Below, in pieces: positions 48,550-57,468 of a stretch of 64,000 nucleotides of DNA. The DNA is taken from contig JACKDW010000007.1 in the NCBI GenBank assembly GCA_020633295.1, positions 372,001 to 436,000 on the forward strand, read 5' to 3'. The first letter of the stretch is position 1, and every line of letters starts with the position of its first letter. The stretch is from Myxococcales bacterium (GTDB lineage: Bacteria; Myxococcota_A; Polyangia; Nannocystales; Nannocystaceae). The translations under genes were made by a program, and so were the position numbers. Below the pieces are notes generated by a model, which worked only from the letters and a program-made list of their open reading frames with translations, had not been told where the DNA came from and did no database searches.

Positions 48550-51500
48550 TTATCGCGGGACTCCGGTGCCGTCCGCCTGCAGACGAACCTGGCACCGGTC
48601 CCAGGTCTCCATCGCCTCTCGGTCCGTCTCCCCGAGGAGCTCGACACGGGACGAGATCGGGAGGCAGCCATGGATACGGGTACGAAGGTAGCGAAGCCAC
48701 AGCGTATCCATCTGGGACTCACCGGTCGTCGCGTCCCAGATCCGCACGATGTCATCCGGCGACGCGGTCACGACGCGCGTTCCGTCCGGCGAGAACGCGG
48801 CCATGTTGATTCGCTCGCTGTGCTTGAGCACGATGGCGCGCGCGTCCCCGGTCGACTCGCGTAGCCGAGCTACACCGTCGCTGCCCACGAGCACGACTCG
48901 CGCTCCGCTCGCAGAGAACGCCGCGCTCTCGAGCTTCACGGGTCCGTCCGCCTCTGCGGTCTCGGCGAGGCCGGTCGTCTCTTCCAGCAGGAGCTCGGCC
49001 ACGACGGTTCCCGTGGTGAGGTCCCAAACCTCGAGAGCGTCGTCCGGCGACTCGAGGAGCGCCCGCTCCCCGCTCTCCGAGAGCGCGACGAGCCTCCGCC
49101 CGTCTTCGCGGGACAGCGTCGGCGCCGGGAGGGCCTCGCCCGTCGCGGCGCTCCAGCGATGGGTCTCACCGTCATCAGCGACCGTCACGATCGACGTACC
49201 ATCCCGCGAGAACATCGCGTGCGTGGCGGATCGCTGGAGCGGAGGACCCTGCGGCGTCCCGGTCTGCGCGTCCCAGCGCCGAATCTCCCCGCTCCTGGAT
49301 ACCGTCAGTACGGTCTCATCGTCCGGGGAGAACGCCGCGCTACGGACCGCTTCGCCGTGTTGGAGAGGGGCTGCCAACGGCGCGCCGCTCGTCGCGTTCC
49401 ACATCCGCGCCGTCCGATCATCCGAGGACGTCAAGAGCCGCGCGCCGTCGGTCGAGAAGCCCGCGCTGTTTACGGCGCTCTCGTGGGCGAGGGGAGCGGT
49501 GACGGGCGCCCCGGTGACTGCGTTCCAGACTCGCGCGACGTCGTACGCGGTGGTCACCAGTCGCGCGCCGTCGGCGGAGAATTCCACGCTGCGGATCGAC
49601 GCGTCGTGCTGCAGCGGGTCTCCGATCGGCTCCCCCGTGTGCGTGTTCCACAGCTGCACCGAGCCGGTCGTCTTGAGCCCGCCCTCGCCCCCGCCGACTC
49701 CGATGGAGTTCTCGGTGTGCCGAAACCAAGGACGCGTTCGATCAAACGCGGTCACGATTCGCGCGCCGTCCGGCGAGAACGCGACGATGTGGACCCTGTC
49801 CTCCGCGTCGCTGTCGGAGCCCCGTCCTTTCCCGCGCTCTTTGTCAGCGTAGAGCCCATGGTGGCGAAACGGCGCCTCGACGAGCGAGGTACTCTCCTCC
49901 AGGGCCCACAGCCGAACGTCGTCTGTGGAGGAGGTGAGGAGGTGCGCGCCGTCTGCCGTGAACGCGGCGTGGTGGACTGGGCTGCGGTGGTGGAGAGGAT
50001 CGCCCTGTTGCGCGCTCGTCGACACGCTCCACACTCGCGCGGAGTGGTCCTCGGAGGCGGTCACGACGCGAGCTCCGTCGAGGGAGAACGCGGCGCTGTT
50101 GACCGCGCCGTTGTGACCGAGAAGCTGTCCCTGCTGCTCGCCCGTGCGGGCGTCCCAGAGTCGCGCGGTCGCGTCGCGCGACGTGCTCACTAGCCGCGCG
50201 CCGTCCGGCGAGAACGTGACGTCGTTGAGCCCCTCATGATAGATGTCGGCCCCGATACGCTCACCTGTGCTCGCGTTCCATGTCCACGCCTCGCCGCGCT
50301 GCGACGCGGTCACGACGTGCGCTCCGCTCGGGGAGCACGCGACGCTCAAGACGCGCGCCGCGTGGTGAGGCCCGCTCAGCTCTTCACCGGTGGCGAGCTT
50401 CCATACGGTGGCCCATGGGAGACGAGTCCGGAAGATGACGTGCTCTCCGCTTGAAGAGAAAGTCGCATCCCAGACCGGGACCTTGTGATGGAGCGGTGCT
50501 CCAATCGGCGTACCGGTGTCCGCGCTCCACACCTGCGCGACGCGATCCGCTCCGGTCACGATGCGCGCGCTATCCACGGAGAACGCGGCCCGATTGACCA
50601 CGCTCTCGTGGCGGAGCGGCGGCGGGATCATTTCGCCCGTCGTCGGGCTCCACACTCGTACCGTTCTCTCCGACACGGTCGCGACGCGCTCTCCATCAGG
50701 AGAGAAGGTCGCGCGCTGGACTCGATCCGAGTGGCCAGGGCCGGCGAGCACCTGATCCGTCGATGGGCTCCATGCCCGCGTCGCGCCCTGATCGAAGCCG
50801 AGCACGACCCGCGCGCCATCGGGGGAGAACGCGACGCTCGTGGCGGCGCCGTGGTGGACCCAGGTCCTCTCGGGGAGCGTCTCGAGCACGCTCAGCACGG
50901 CGCTCTCGAGACCGGTTACCGCGCCTGACGACGTGGGGTCGACCTCCAGCAGCGACAGCGCCGCGAGCGTGGGCTGTCGTCGTCGTGTGTACTCCTTCGC
51001 GGCCGTGACGCGGATCGCGTTCTTGGCCCGCGCGGCCTCACGCTTCGCCTGAACCTTCGCGGCCTGCTCGCTCGTCAAGGCCTCCGCGACGCGCTCCTTG
51101 GCGGCTCGCTCATTGCGCTCGGCGGCCCTGGCTTCGCTCTCGGCGGCGCTCGCCCGGAAGAACGAGACGACCGCCACCGCCGCGACCGCGATCGCGACCC
51201 CCAGCGCCGCGAGCAGCTGGATCCGTCGCCAGCGCTCGCGCGCTTCCTCCATCGCCAGCGCGCGCTCACTCGCGCTCAGGTGCGCCAGCGCCTGTGCGCC
51301 GAGCTCGTCTCCAAAGCGCGCCCGAGCCTCCCGCGCGCGATCCAGCTGCGCCCCGCGTAGCAGGTGACTCCAGCTGCGCACGCGCTCGATCTCGATCCAC
51401 TTTTGCCGGTCCGCGTCGACCCACGCGCGCAGCGTCCCCCAGCGGCGGATCAGCTCCTCGTGGGCGATCTCGACGCGCGGCGCGTCGGCGCCGCTCGTCA

Positions 51501-53556
51501 CCACCAAGCGAGCCGCTGTCAGCCGCGTGAGCACCTCGTCGAAGCCCTCGGCCTCGCGCGGGCGCAGCTCCGCGAGTCTCCGAATCCTGCGGGTGTCGGC
51601 GCGCTGACCCTCGCCCGTCGCCACCAGCTGGACAAGCAGCGCGCGAGCCATGGCGCGCCCGGCGTCGTCCATGGCCTCGATCACCGCGTCGGCCTCGCGC
51701 TCGAGCAGCGCACCCACGGCGCCGCCGAGCGCCCGATAGGCCTCGTGGGTCAGGCCGCGCTTCGGATCGCGCGCGAGCCACATGCGGTCGAGCGCGAACT
51801 CCAGCAGCGGCAGTGAGCCTGGCTCTCCGAACACCTCTTCGACCAGCTGCTCGGCGAGCCCCGCTTCGATCGGCAGCCCCGCGAGCCGGGCCGGGCCCAT
51901 GATGGTCTCGAGCATGCCGGCGCGGCTCATCACCGGCAGGTAGACGCGGTGCTCGTCGCGCGACTCGAGCTGGTCGAGGCGGCCGCCGTCAGGCAGCACG
52001 ACCTGTCCGCAGTGCCCGATGAAGTCGGCGCGCAGGGTAAACAGCACGACGCTGCCGGCTTCGTCCGTGGCGAGCGCGTGCAGGCGCTTCACGAGCGCGC
52101 CGCGGGCCGCCTCGTCTAGACTCGTGAACAGCTCCTCGGCCTGGTCGAGGACCAGCAGCAGCGGGCGCGCGTTCGGGAGGTCGTCGTCGAGAGGCGATGA
52201 GGGGCGCGCGATGTGAACCTGCCCAAAGCGCGCGACCAGTCTCGGCGCTACGGCGGCGCGGACGAGCGAGGATTTCCCGGAGCCCGAGGCGCCGACGACA
52301 AAGAACATCCGCGGCGCATCCGAGCTCGCGAGCGCCTCAATCTCGCGCACGGCCTCGTCGACCTCGGCCGCTCGCCCGAAGAACAGCCGGCGGTGTCGGG
52401 CTTCAAAGACCTCGAGGCCGCGAAACGGGCGGAGCACGACGGGGCGCGTGTCGTCGCCGTCGCGCGCGCGGGCGTAGAGCTGTACGCTCGCCCAGTCGAG
52501 GCCGCGGACCTCTCGCGCGAGCTGACGCCTGGCGACCGCGAGCGAGCGCTCGAGCGAGCGGAGCTCGACGAGCAGGCCGCGATAGAGCGCGCGCGTGAGG
52601 ATCGTGGAGCCCGAGACCGAGAGCGGGTAGCGTGAGGCGATGACGGCGCGGAGACCTGCGCGGTGGAGCGCCTGCGCGACGCTGCCGAGATGATTGCCGG
52701 GGGCGCCGGTGTTGCCGCTGTCGCAGGCGGAGAGGACGACCAGGCGTAGCGCGTGAGCGTGGGGCGCGAGCAGCTGACGCAGGTCTCCGGCGTCCTCGAC
52801 CTGCGGAGCGTCACGCGTTCCGAGCGCCAGGCCGAAGCTCGTTCCGAGCTGTCCCCCGTGACACAAGATGTGGAGGATCGCGCACGGCGTCCCGTCTCGC
52901 TCGGCGCGCGCGAGCGCCTCGGCGATGGCGCTCGCGCTGGCGTTCGCGAGGACGTCGCGGCCCGAGTCGAAGTCGACGTGGCCCTCGCGGTAAGCCTCGG
53001 CGATCGCGTCGATGTGGGCGTCGTGGGGGACCTCGCCGCCCGCCGCAGACCAGGCCACGAGCGCGCGCCCTCCCTCGAGCCGCGAGCGCCTCGCGGGGCG
53101 CGAGTTGGTCCCCGGCCACTCGTAGCGCAGTACGACGCGCTCGAGCTCGCCGAGGTGCCGCCCGGAGTTGCCGACGGTCAGCAGCTCCCATGGCAGCGCG
53201 TAGAGTTCGGCGGCGCTGAAACGCAGGGTGACGTGGACGTCGCGCCCCTGCGCGTTCGCGTCCAAGAGCTGACGCGCGAGCTCGGGCCAGTGGGTCGCTC
53301 TCAGCGCGCGCTGGAGCGTCTCGCCGACCCGCTGCGCGCGCTCGCGGTCAGGTCCTCGAAGCGCGGCGAGGTCGGCGAGCAGCGCGTCGCTCCACTCGAT
53401 ATGGAAGACCCGTGGGCCTGCCGGCGTGCGCGCGGTGTAGTCCTGCGGTTCGAAGCGAAACGCGTAGGGATCATCCGGCGCGCGGGCGCGGCCGAGCTCC
53501 AGCGTGAGTGAGAGACAGCGCGCCGCGCCGAGATCGCGCGTATTCGCTTCAGACAC
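48550..53556 (-). CDS. CHAT caspase-like protease fused to STAND NTPase and WD40 repeats
   Basis: A 1668-residue protein, GTG start. Residues 60-370 form a CHAT domain with the catalytic pair intact: His233 in LHILCHGG and Cys278 in VVLSACDSG. Residues 375-710 are a STAND-type P-loop NTPase: FFGRAAEVDEAV entry, Walker A GASGSGKSS (422-430), Walker B LLLVLDQAEE (466-475). A hydrophobic segment at about 780-800 (LLAALGVAIAVAAVAVVSFF) suggests a membrane anchor. A coiled coil follows to about 850, then some 15 WD40 repeats (AAFSPDGARVVTAS..ARVWSVST type) to the C-terminus. Such proteins sense a trigger through WD40, oligomerise through the NTPase and release a protease. In gasdermin systems CHAT and caspase-like proteases cleave a pore former; the MACPF gene nearby makes a similar logic plausible here. 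Confidence 0.9.
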   Translation of the reverse strand: MSEANTRDLGAARCLSLTLELGRARAPDDPYAFRFEPQDYTARTPAGPRVFHIEWSDALLADLAALRGPDRERAQRVGETLQRALRATHWPELARQLLDANAQGRDVHVTLRFSAAELYALPWELLTVGNSGRHLGELERVVLRYEWPGTNSRPARRSRLEGGRALVAWSAAGGEVPHDAHIDAIAEAYREGHVDFDSGRDVLANASASAIAEALARAERDGTPCAILHILCHGGQLGTSFGLALGTRDAPQVEDAGDLRQLLAPHAHALRLVVLSACDSGNTGAPGNHLGSVAQALHRAGLRAVIASRYPLSVSGSTILTRALYRGLLVELRSLERSLAVARRQLAREVRGLDWASVQLYARARDGDDTRPVVLRPFRGLEVFEARHRRLFFGRAAEVDEAVREIEALASSDAPRMFFVVGASGSGKSSLVRAAVAPRLVARFGQVHIARPSSPLDDDLPNARPLLLVLDQAEELFTSLDEAARGALVKRLHALATDEAGSVVLFTLRADFIGHCGQVVLPDGGRLDQLESRDEHRVYLPVMSRAGMLETIMGPARLAGLPIEAGLAEQLVEEVFGEPGSLPLLEFALDRMWLARDPKRGLTHEAYRALGGAVGALLEREADAVIEAMDDAGRAMARALLVQLVATGEGQRADTRRIRRLAELRPREAEGFDEVLTRLTAARLVVTSGADAPRVEIAHEELIRRWGTLRAWVDADRQKWIEIERVRSWSHLLRGAQLDRAREARARFGDELGAQALAHLSASERALAMEEARERWRRIQLLAALGVAIAVAAVAVVSFFRASAAESEARAAERNERAAKERVAEALTSEQAAKVQAKREAARAKNAIRVTAAKEYTRRRQPTLAALSLLEVDPTSSGAVTGLESAVLSVLETLPERTWVHHGAATSVAFSPDGARVVLGFDQGATRAWSPSTDQVLAGPGHSDRVQRATFSPDGERVATVSERTVRVWSPTTGEMIPPPLRHESVVNRAAFSVDSARIVTGADRVAQVWSADTGTPIGAPLHHKVPVWDATFSSSGEHVIFRTRLPWATVWKLATGEELSGPHHAARVLSVACSPSGAHVVTASQRGEAWTWNASTGERIGADIYHEGLNDVTFSPDGARLVSTSRDATARLWDARTGEQQGQLLGHNGAVNSAAFSLDGARVVTASEDHSARVWSVSTSAQQGDPLHHRSPVHHAAFTADGAHLLTSSTDDVRLWALEESTSLVEAPFRHHGLYADKERGKGRGSDSDAEDRVHIVAFSPDGARIVTAFDRTRPWFRHTENSIGVGGGEGGLKTTGSVQLWNTHTGEPIGDPLQHDASIRSVEFSADGARLVTTAYDVARVWNAVTGAPVTAPLAHESAVNSAGFSTDGARLLTSSDDRTARMWNATSGAPLAAPLQHGEAVRSAAFSPDDETVLTVSRSGEIRRWDAQTGTPQGPPLQRSATHAMFSRDGTSIVTVADDGETHRWSAATGEALPAPTLSREDGRRLVALSESGERALLESPDDALEVWDLTTGTVVAELLLEETTGLAETAEADGPVKLESAAFSASGARVVLVGSDGVARLRESTGDARAIVLKHSERINMAAFSPDGTRVVTASPDDIVRIWDATTGESQMDTLWLRYLRTRIHGCLPISSRVELLGETDREAMETWDRCQVRLQADGTGVPR

Positions 53557-53706
53557 CGACCGTGATCCTAACGCACTCCTCGCGGCGACGTGTCCCTCAA
53601 GCCGCGACTGAACTCGAGCGCGCGCGGACTCGAGCGACGTGCGTTGTTGCAGCGACTCGAGCGACGGACACGCAGCGCAACCGCGACCCGCCGGGCAGCG
53701 AAGCGG

Positions 53707-54954
53707 TCATCTCCTCGCCGCCTTTCGCTTCCTCGTCCGCGCCTTTCCGGTGGGAGCCGAAGAATTCCGTTCGATCGCGGCCCCCATCTGCTCGACACCT
53801 CGCGCGAGCGCTTCATCGCTGATGTGAGCGTAGCGCTGTGTAGTGCTTGGTCTGCTGTGACCGAGGATCTTCCCGACCACCGCGAGGGGAACTCCGGACA
53901 TGATCGCGTCGCTCGCGGCGGAGTGGCGAAGGTCGTGGAGTCGAACATCGTCGAGTCCGATCCTCCGTCGTACTCGGACCCAGGTCGCGTGCAGCGTTGA
54001 CCCGTCGATCTGGCCGCCCTTGGACGACGGGACGACGTACCGGCTGGGCGTCTCACGCTGGAGACGCTTCGCACCTTCAAGAACCTCCATCGCTTGAGGC
54101 GAGAGAGGAACCGTTCGTTTCCCAACCTTGCTGTCAGGCAAACGAGCACAACGCGCTCGCCAGTCGATCATGGACCACTCAAGTCCGAGGACCTCGCCGC
54201 GGCGCATCCCCGTGTGCGCGAGCAGGCGGAACGCGTACACCGAGGCCGCCCGGATGCGCCCGTGCTTGAACGAACGAGTACGAAGCGCGCGGTCGAGGTA
54301 GGCCTCAAGCCGCTGACGCTCGGCCGGAGTCAAGAACCGCTCACGTCCCTGTTCGGGGAACGGTCGCACCCGCGTCGTTGGAGGGACGAAGCTCTCGGGC
54401 AAGACCTCCCACTCCTTCGCGCGCCCGTACATCGCTCGAAGCAGCAGCAGCGCGTAGTTTGCCTCGTATGGGGTCGTCTTGCGCGCCCCGTGCCAGCGAA
54501 CGACCTCGGCTCGAGGGATCGCGTTCAACCTACGCTCTCCGAAGGCAGGAAGAACCGCGCTTCGAAGCAGCTGTCGGTACTTCCTGCGGGTCGCTTTCTT
54601 CAGCCGTACGTCGACGTGCTCGCGTAGAAAGCGCTCGGCAAATTCTCGCACGAGCGGCACGCGCTCGTCGGCCCGTTCACGTTGTCGGATCGGCTGCGCG
54701 ACGCGCCGCTCCTCCTGGACGCCGGCGAGCGCCGCGACTGCTCGGCGCCGGGCCTCGGAGAACGACACCTCGGTCGTGCTGCCGAGACGCTGACGCACGT
54801 CGCGTCCCTCGGCTGTCCGATAGCGCACGTAGTACGCCTTCTTCCCGGTGGGCAAGACGCGGAGGGCAAACCCGCGCACCGTCTGACAGGTCAGCTCGTA
54901 CCTCGCCTCGCGCGGCTTCGCGCGATCAACGACTCTCTGCGTGAGGGTTGGCAT
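53707..54954 (-). CDS. tyrosine recombinase (integrase)
   Basis: A 415-residue protein from the ATG at 54954 (MPTLTQRVVDRAKPREARYEL), the start that matches its homologue at 8908; a frame to 54993 adds 13 residues. An arm-type DNA-binding domain (TVRGFALRVLPTGKKAYYVRYR) and a SAM-like core-binding domain are followed by the catalytic domain: first Arg in TGMRRGEVLGLEW, HDLRHSAASDAI for HxxR, GHSRPSTTQRYAHI with the Tyr nucleophile. All are present, so it is probably active. It starts 119 bases from the right attachment core and is the only recombinase in the element. Its codon use is visibly less GC-rich than the neighbours. Confidence 0.93.
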   Translation of the reverse strand: MPTLTQRVVDRAKPREARYELTCQTVRGFALRVLPTGKKAYYVRYRTAEGRDVRQRLGSTTEVSFSEARRRAVAALAGVQEERRVAQPIRQRERADERVPLVREFAERFLREHVDVRLKKATRRKYRQLLRSAVLPAFGERRLNAIPRAEVVRWHGARKTTPYEANYALLLLRAMYGRAKEWEVLPESFVPPTTRVRPFPEQGRERFLTPAERQRLEAYLDRALRTRSFKHGRIRAASVYAFRLLAHTGMRRGEVLGLEWSMIDWRARCARLPDSKVGKRTVPLSPQAMEVLEGAKRLQRETPSRYVVPSSKGGQIDGSTLHATWVRVRRRIGLDDVRLHDLRHSAASDAIMSGVPLAVVGKILGHSRPSTTQRYAHISDEALARGVEQMGAAIERNSSAPTGKARTRKRKAARR

Positions 54955-55072
54955 CAATTTGTGCTCAGGATTCGAACCACCCAGCGAACCCAAACAAGCC
55001 TCGATGGCGGGCCGTTTCGGCGTAGCTTCAAGAATTTAGCGAGCCAGCGCGATTCTGTACCTACCGCGGTAA

Positions 55073-55079
55073 TGCACGG
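55073..55079. repeat. right attachment core (TGCACGG)
   Basis: Seven-base direct repeat matching 42271-42277. Immediately inside lies the palindrome TACCGCGGTA (about 55061-55070), which could be an integrase arm or core site. On the minus strand the repeat encodes the V-H at which the kinase N-part ends. Confidence 0.8.
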
Positions 55080-55365
55080 CGACCACGTTGGGGTGGTTGA
55101 GCCGCGCGAGCGCCTGAGCCTCGCGGAGCAGGCGCGCGCGGTCGTCCGCGCGCCGCAGGACCTTGACCGCGACGCGGCGCTGCAGCTCCGGATCGTAGGC
55201 CGCGACGACGACGCCCATGCCGCCGCGCCCGAGCTCCTCGAGCACGAGGTAGCGCCCGAGGCGTTGGCCTGGCGCGAGCGCGGGGCCCTTGGCGTACGCG
55301 CGCGCGACCTCTTCGGTGCCGGGCGGCCGCGACGCCGTCTCGCCGTCGGTGCTCTGCCCGACCAT
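55073..55365 (-). pseudogene. N-terminal part of the split Ser/Thr kinase
   Basis: About 97 residues from the ATG at 55365 (MVGQSTDGETAS). It contains the Gly loop LGRGGMGVVVAAYD and the invariant Lys in VAVKVLRR, then REAQALARLNHPNVVAVH, where the element begins. Thirteen foreign codons (YRGRYRIALAR and stop) follow inside the element to 55036. The catalytic loop and everything after it lie at 39639-42277. Its start is three bases past the stop of the upstream membrane-protein gene, so the kinase was the second gene of that operon. Confidence 0.9.
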
Positions 55366-55368
55366 CCG

Positions 55369-56193
55369 CTACGACGCCTTGCGCGGCAGCATCGCGAGCA
55401 GCGAGGGCAGCAGCATGCTGCCGACGAGCGCGGCGACGGTGAGCACGGGGTCCTCCTTCAGCGCGCGCTGGACGTCCGCGAACAGCGTGGCCCCGCCCAG
55501 CTCGCCGAGCGCGTACAGCAGCCCCTGCCCGAGCGCGAGCCCGAGGAGCGGCAGGAGCACGAGGCTGACCAGCGTCGGCAGCCGGCGAAACGGCGCGGTC
55601 ACGATCCGCAGCGCCGGGATGAACACCGAGCACGCCGCGAGGTAGTTCGGGAACGCCATCACGACGGTCATCATCGCGAACAGCTGCAGCCGCGTCGTGA
55701 GCGGCGCGCCCGCGGGCGGCGTCGGATCGAGGGGGCCGATGCTGAGCTGCCAGGTCTGCAGCGCGACGACGCCGAGGTAGGTGAACGCGAAGGTGAACGA
55801 CCACCGCACCGGGCGCGACTGGATGCGCATCCACAGCGGCAGCTCGACGCTCGAGCCGCCGTAGTCGATGCGCCCCTCGGCGTAGCCCTCGATCATCAGC
55901 AGCGGGAAGGTCACGAGCAGGATCGCCGGCGCGAGCGCGGGCGGCAGCATGGCCGCCAGTTCGGGGAACCTCGTGGCGACCGCGACGAGGTGAAACAGCG
56001 CCGTGATCACGAACAACGGCGCGAGCGCGGCGGGTCGCAGCGAGCCCGGTCGCGGCGCGGGCTCGCGCCGCGCGCTGTCGTCGTCGTCGTCTTCGCCTTC
56101 GTCTTCTTCGTCCTCGAGGGCCTCCTCGTCGACGTCTTCGCCCCGGTCCTCGTCGCCGCTCGGTCGTCTGGAGTGCATGGCTCGGCCCATCAT
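55369..56193 (-). CDS. polytopic membrane protein with acidic N-terminus
   Basis: A 274-residue protein from the ATG at 56193 (MMGRAMHSRRPSGDED; later in-frame ATGs at 56190 and 56178). A strongly acidic stretch (about residues 15-40, EDVDEEALEDEEDEGEDDDDD) precedes five or six hydrophobic helices, e.g. LAPLFVITALFHLVAVATRF, ILLVTFPLLMIEGY and VSLVLLPLLGLALGQGLLYAL. No transporter motif is obvious, and I do not recognise the family. It is followed by the N-part of the split kinase after three bases, so it may be the membrane partner of that kinase. It is divergent from the EF-Tu-like gene. Confidence 0.72.
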   Translation of the reverse strand: MMGRAMHSRRPSGDEDRGEDVDEEALEDEEDEGEDDDDDSARREPAPRPGSLRPAALAPLFVITALFHLVAVATRFPELAAMLPPALAPAILLVTFPLLMIEGYAEGRIDYGGSSVELPLWMRIQSRPVRWSFTFAFTYLGVVALQTWQLSIGPLDPTPPAGAPLTTRLQLFAMMTVVMAFPNYLAACSVFIPALRIVTAPFRRLPTLVSLVLLPLLGLALGQGLLYALGELGGATLFADVQRALKEDPVLTVAALVGSMLLPSLLAMLPRKAS

Positions 56194-56273
56194 ACGCAGT
56201 CCCGCGCGCTCCTGGTCGCCGACGCGCGAAGCCGGCGCTGTCCGACGCGGGCGCCGCTCGCTACACTCGCGCC

Positions 56274-56912
56274 ATGGCGTTCTTCGGGTGGTCCGCCGCC
56301 GACGCGTCCGAGCTCCCGAAGCTCGCAATCGGGCTGTTCGGGCACCTGCACAGCGGAAAGACGACGCTGCTCGCCGCGCTCACCCACTCGCTCGCGGCGC
56401 GCGGCTGGGCGCGGCCGCTGACGCCGGCGCAACTCGACGACACCCGGAATGAGCGCGCGCTGGGGCGCGGCGCGGAGGTGACGCACGTGTGCACGCGCAG
56501 CGCCCGACGCCGATATGTCTGGGTGGACATCCCGGGGCACGCGCGCGCGGTCCCGCTCGCGCTGCGCTACGCCGCCCAGGTCGACGCCGGCGTGCTCGTG
56601 GTCGGCTGTGACGACGGACCCAAGGGCCAGACCGCGGAGCACGTGATCGCGGCGCGGCAGCTGGGCGTGCGCGAGTGGGTCGTGTTCCTGTCGCGCGTCG
56701 ACGCCTGCGGGGACGACGAGGAGCTGATCGATCTCGCCGAGTCGGAGACGCGCGAGCTGCTGACGCGCTGCGGGCTCGACGGCGACGCGATCACGGTGAT
56801 CCGCGGCAGCCCCCGGCACGCGCCCGCGAGAGGTACACGGTCGCGGCGCTACCGAGTGGTATGGGAGCGGGGCAAGCAGCATCGCTGGGACTTCCGGCGA
56901 CACTTTCGCTAG
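56274..56912 (+). CDS. EF-Tu-like GTPase, G domain only
   Basis: A 212-residue protein. It follows the G domain of elongation factor Tu: G1 GLFGHLHSGKTTL (EF-Tu: GHVDHGKTTL), G3 DIPGHA (DCPGHA), then DAGVLVVGCDDGPKGQTAEHVIAARQLGVREWVVFLSRVD, matching EF-Tu around the PQTREH motif. G4 is SRVD instead of NKxD. The switch I motif RGITI is absent (NERALGRGAEVTHV). The tail GDAITVIRGSP matches the end of the EF-Tu G domain; tRNA-binding domains 2 and 3 are missing. The full-length gene must lie elsewhere. Either it is a degenerate tuf paralogue or a stand-alone regulatory GTPase. Changed G4 suggests altered guanine binding. Confidence 0.78.
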   Translation: MAFFGWSAADASELPKLAIGLFGHLHSGKTTLLAALTHSLAARGWARPLTPAQLDDTRNERALGRGAEVTHVCTRSARRRYVWVDIPGHARAVPLALRYAAQVDAGVLVVGCDDGPKGQTAEHVIAARQLGVREWVVFLSRVDACGDDEELIDLAESETRELLTRCGLDGDAITVIRGSPRHAPARGTRSRRYRVVWERGKQHRWDFRRHFR

Positions 56913-57468
56913 CGGTAGCCGCGTTGGGAGCGCGAGCTGCTACCCGCCGCTGGTGTCGACCGGCGCGCCGCAGACGCTCCGCTTCGACGGCTTCGCCGAT
57001 CTCCCGACCTTCTCGGATGACCATGTCGAGCTCGAGCTCGAGCGCGCGGCCCCGGGTGACCCCGCGCGCGGCTAGGCGCCGGCGCATCCGCCCCCGGGCG
57101 CGCGCCTGCGCCGCCGGATCGCTCGACCTGAGAGTCGGCGACACCGAGCTCCTGCGCCGCTTCGGCGGCCACCTCGGCTACCGCTGGGTTCCCCTCGGCG
57201 CTCCGCTGAGCGCCGCCGCGCCGGTCCCCCACCCGCGCCGGTTCCCGCCGACGCGACCGTGAGTTGACGCCCGGCCGTCGCGCGACGCCGCGCCTGCCCC
57301 GGGGTTTACGCCCCCCGACGCGCGCCGGCGCCGGCATTAAACCGTCGCCGCCAGGCCCCACAATTCCTGCACCCCTTTTCCCGGTCCCGGTCTCCAATGA
57401 AACGCGGCGACCGAGAGTTCTCCGGACGCCCACGAGACACCCATACCGAGTTCACAGGAACCGCAGCC
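56913..57468. other. unassigned region after the EF-Tu-like gene
   Basis: Several frames are partly plausible. One plus frame reads STGAPQTLRFDGFADLPTFSDD and HVELELERAAPGD to about 57075; another ends near 57262; a minus frame from 57144 gives ALELELDMVIREGREIGEAVEAERLRR. None is long, and none matches a family I know. It may hold remains of EF-Tu domains 2-3 or a frameshifted small gene. The last 170 bases are the leader of the pal gene. Confidence 0.35.

Larger units (their letters stand above)
42271..55079. mobile_element. 12.8-kb integrative element inserted in a kinase gene
   Basis: The element is bounded by direct repeats TGCACGG at 42271-42277 and 55073-55079, 12,802 bp apart. Outside lie the two halves of one kinase in the same orientation and the same codon phase: the N-part ends HPNVVAVH, the C-part starts VHDVGPF. 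Taking out one repeat and the interior gives 293 + 2632 = 2925 bases, exactly 975 codons. A tyrosine integrase (53707-54954) starts 119 bases inside the right end. Cargo: a MACPF-jacalin-like protein, a CHAT/STAND/WD40 protein, two lipoproteins and gene remnants. The integrase, CHAT and second lipoprotein genes are visibly less GC-rich than the flanks, in keeping with transfer. Excision should restore the kinase. Confidence 0.88.

Noticed and set aside
46805..48700. Lipoprotein extended upstream to 48700
   Set aside because: The extra 144 residues overlap the CHAT gene and lack family or signal features. The ATG at 48268 gives a proper lipoprotein signal.
54966..54980. tRNA T-arm-like sequence GGATTCGAACC next to the integrase
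   Set aside because: The flanks do not pair as a T-stem, and no other tRNA parts are nearby. The element boundary is fixed in the kinase gene instead.
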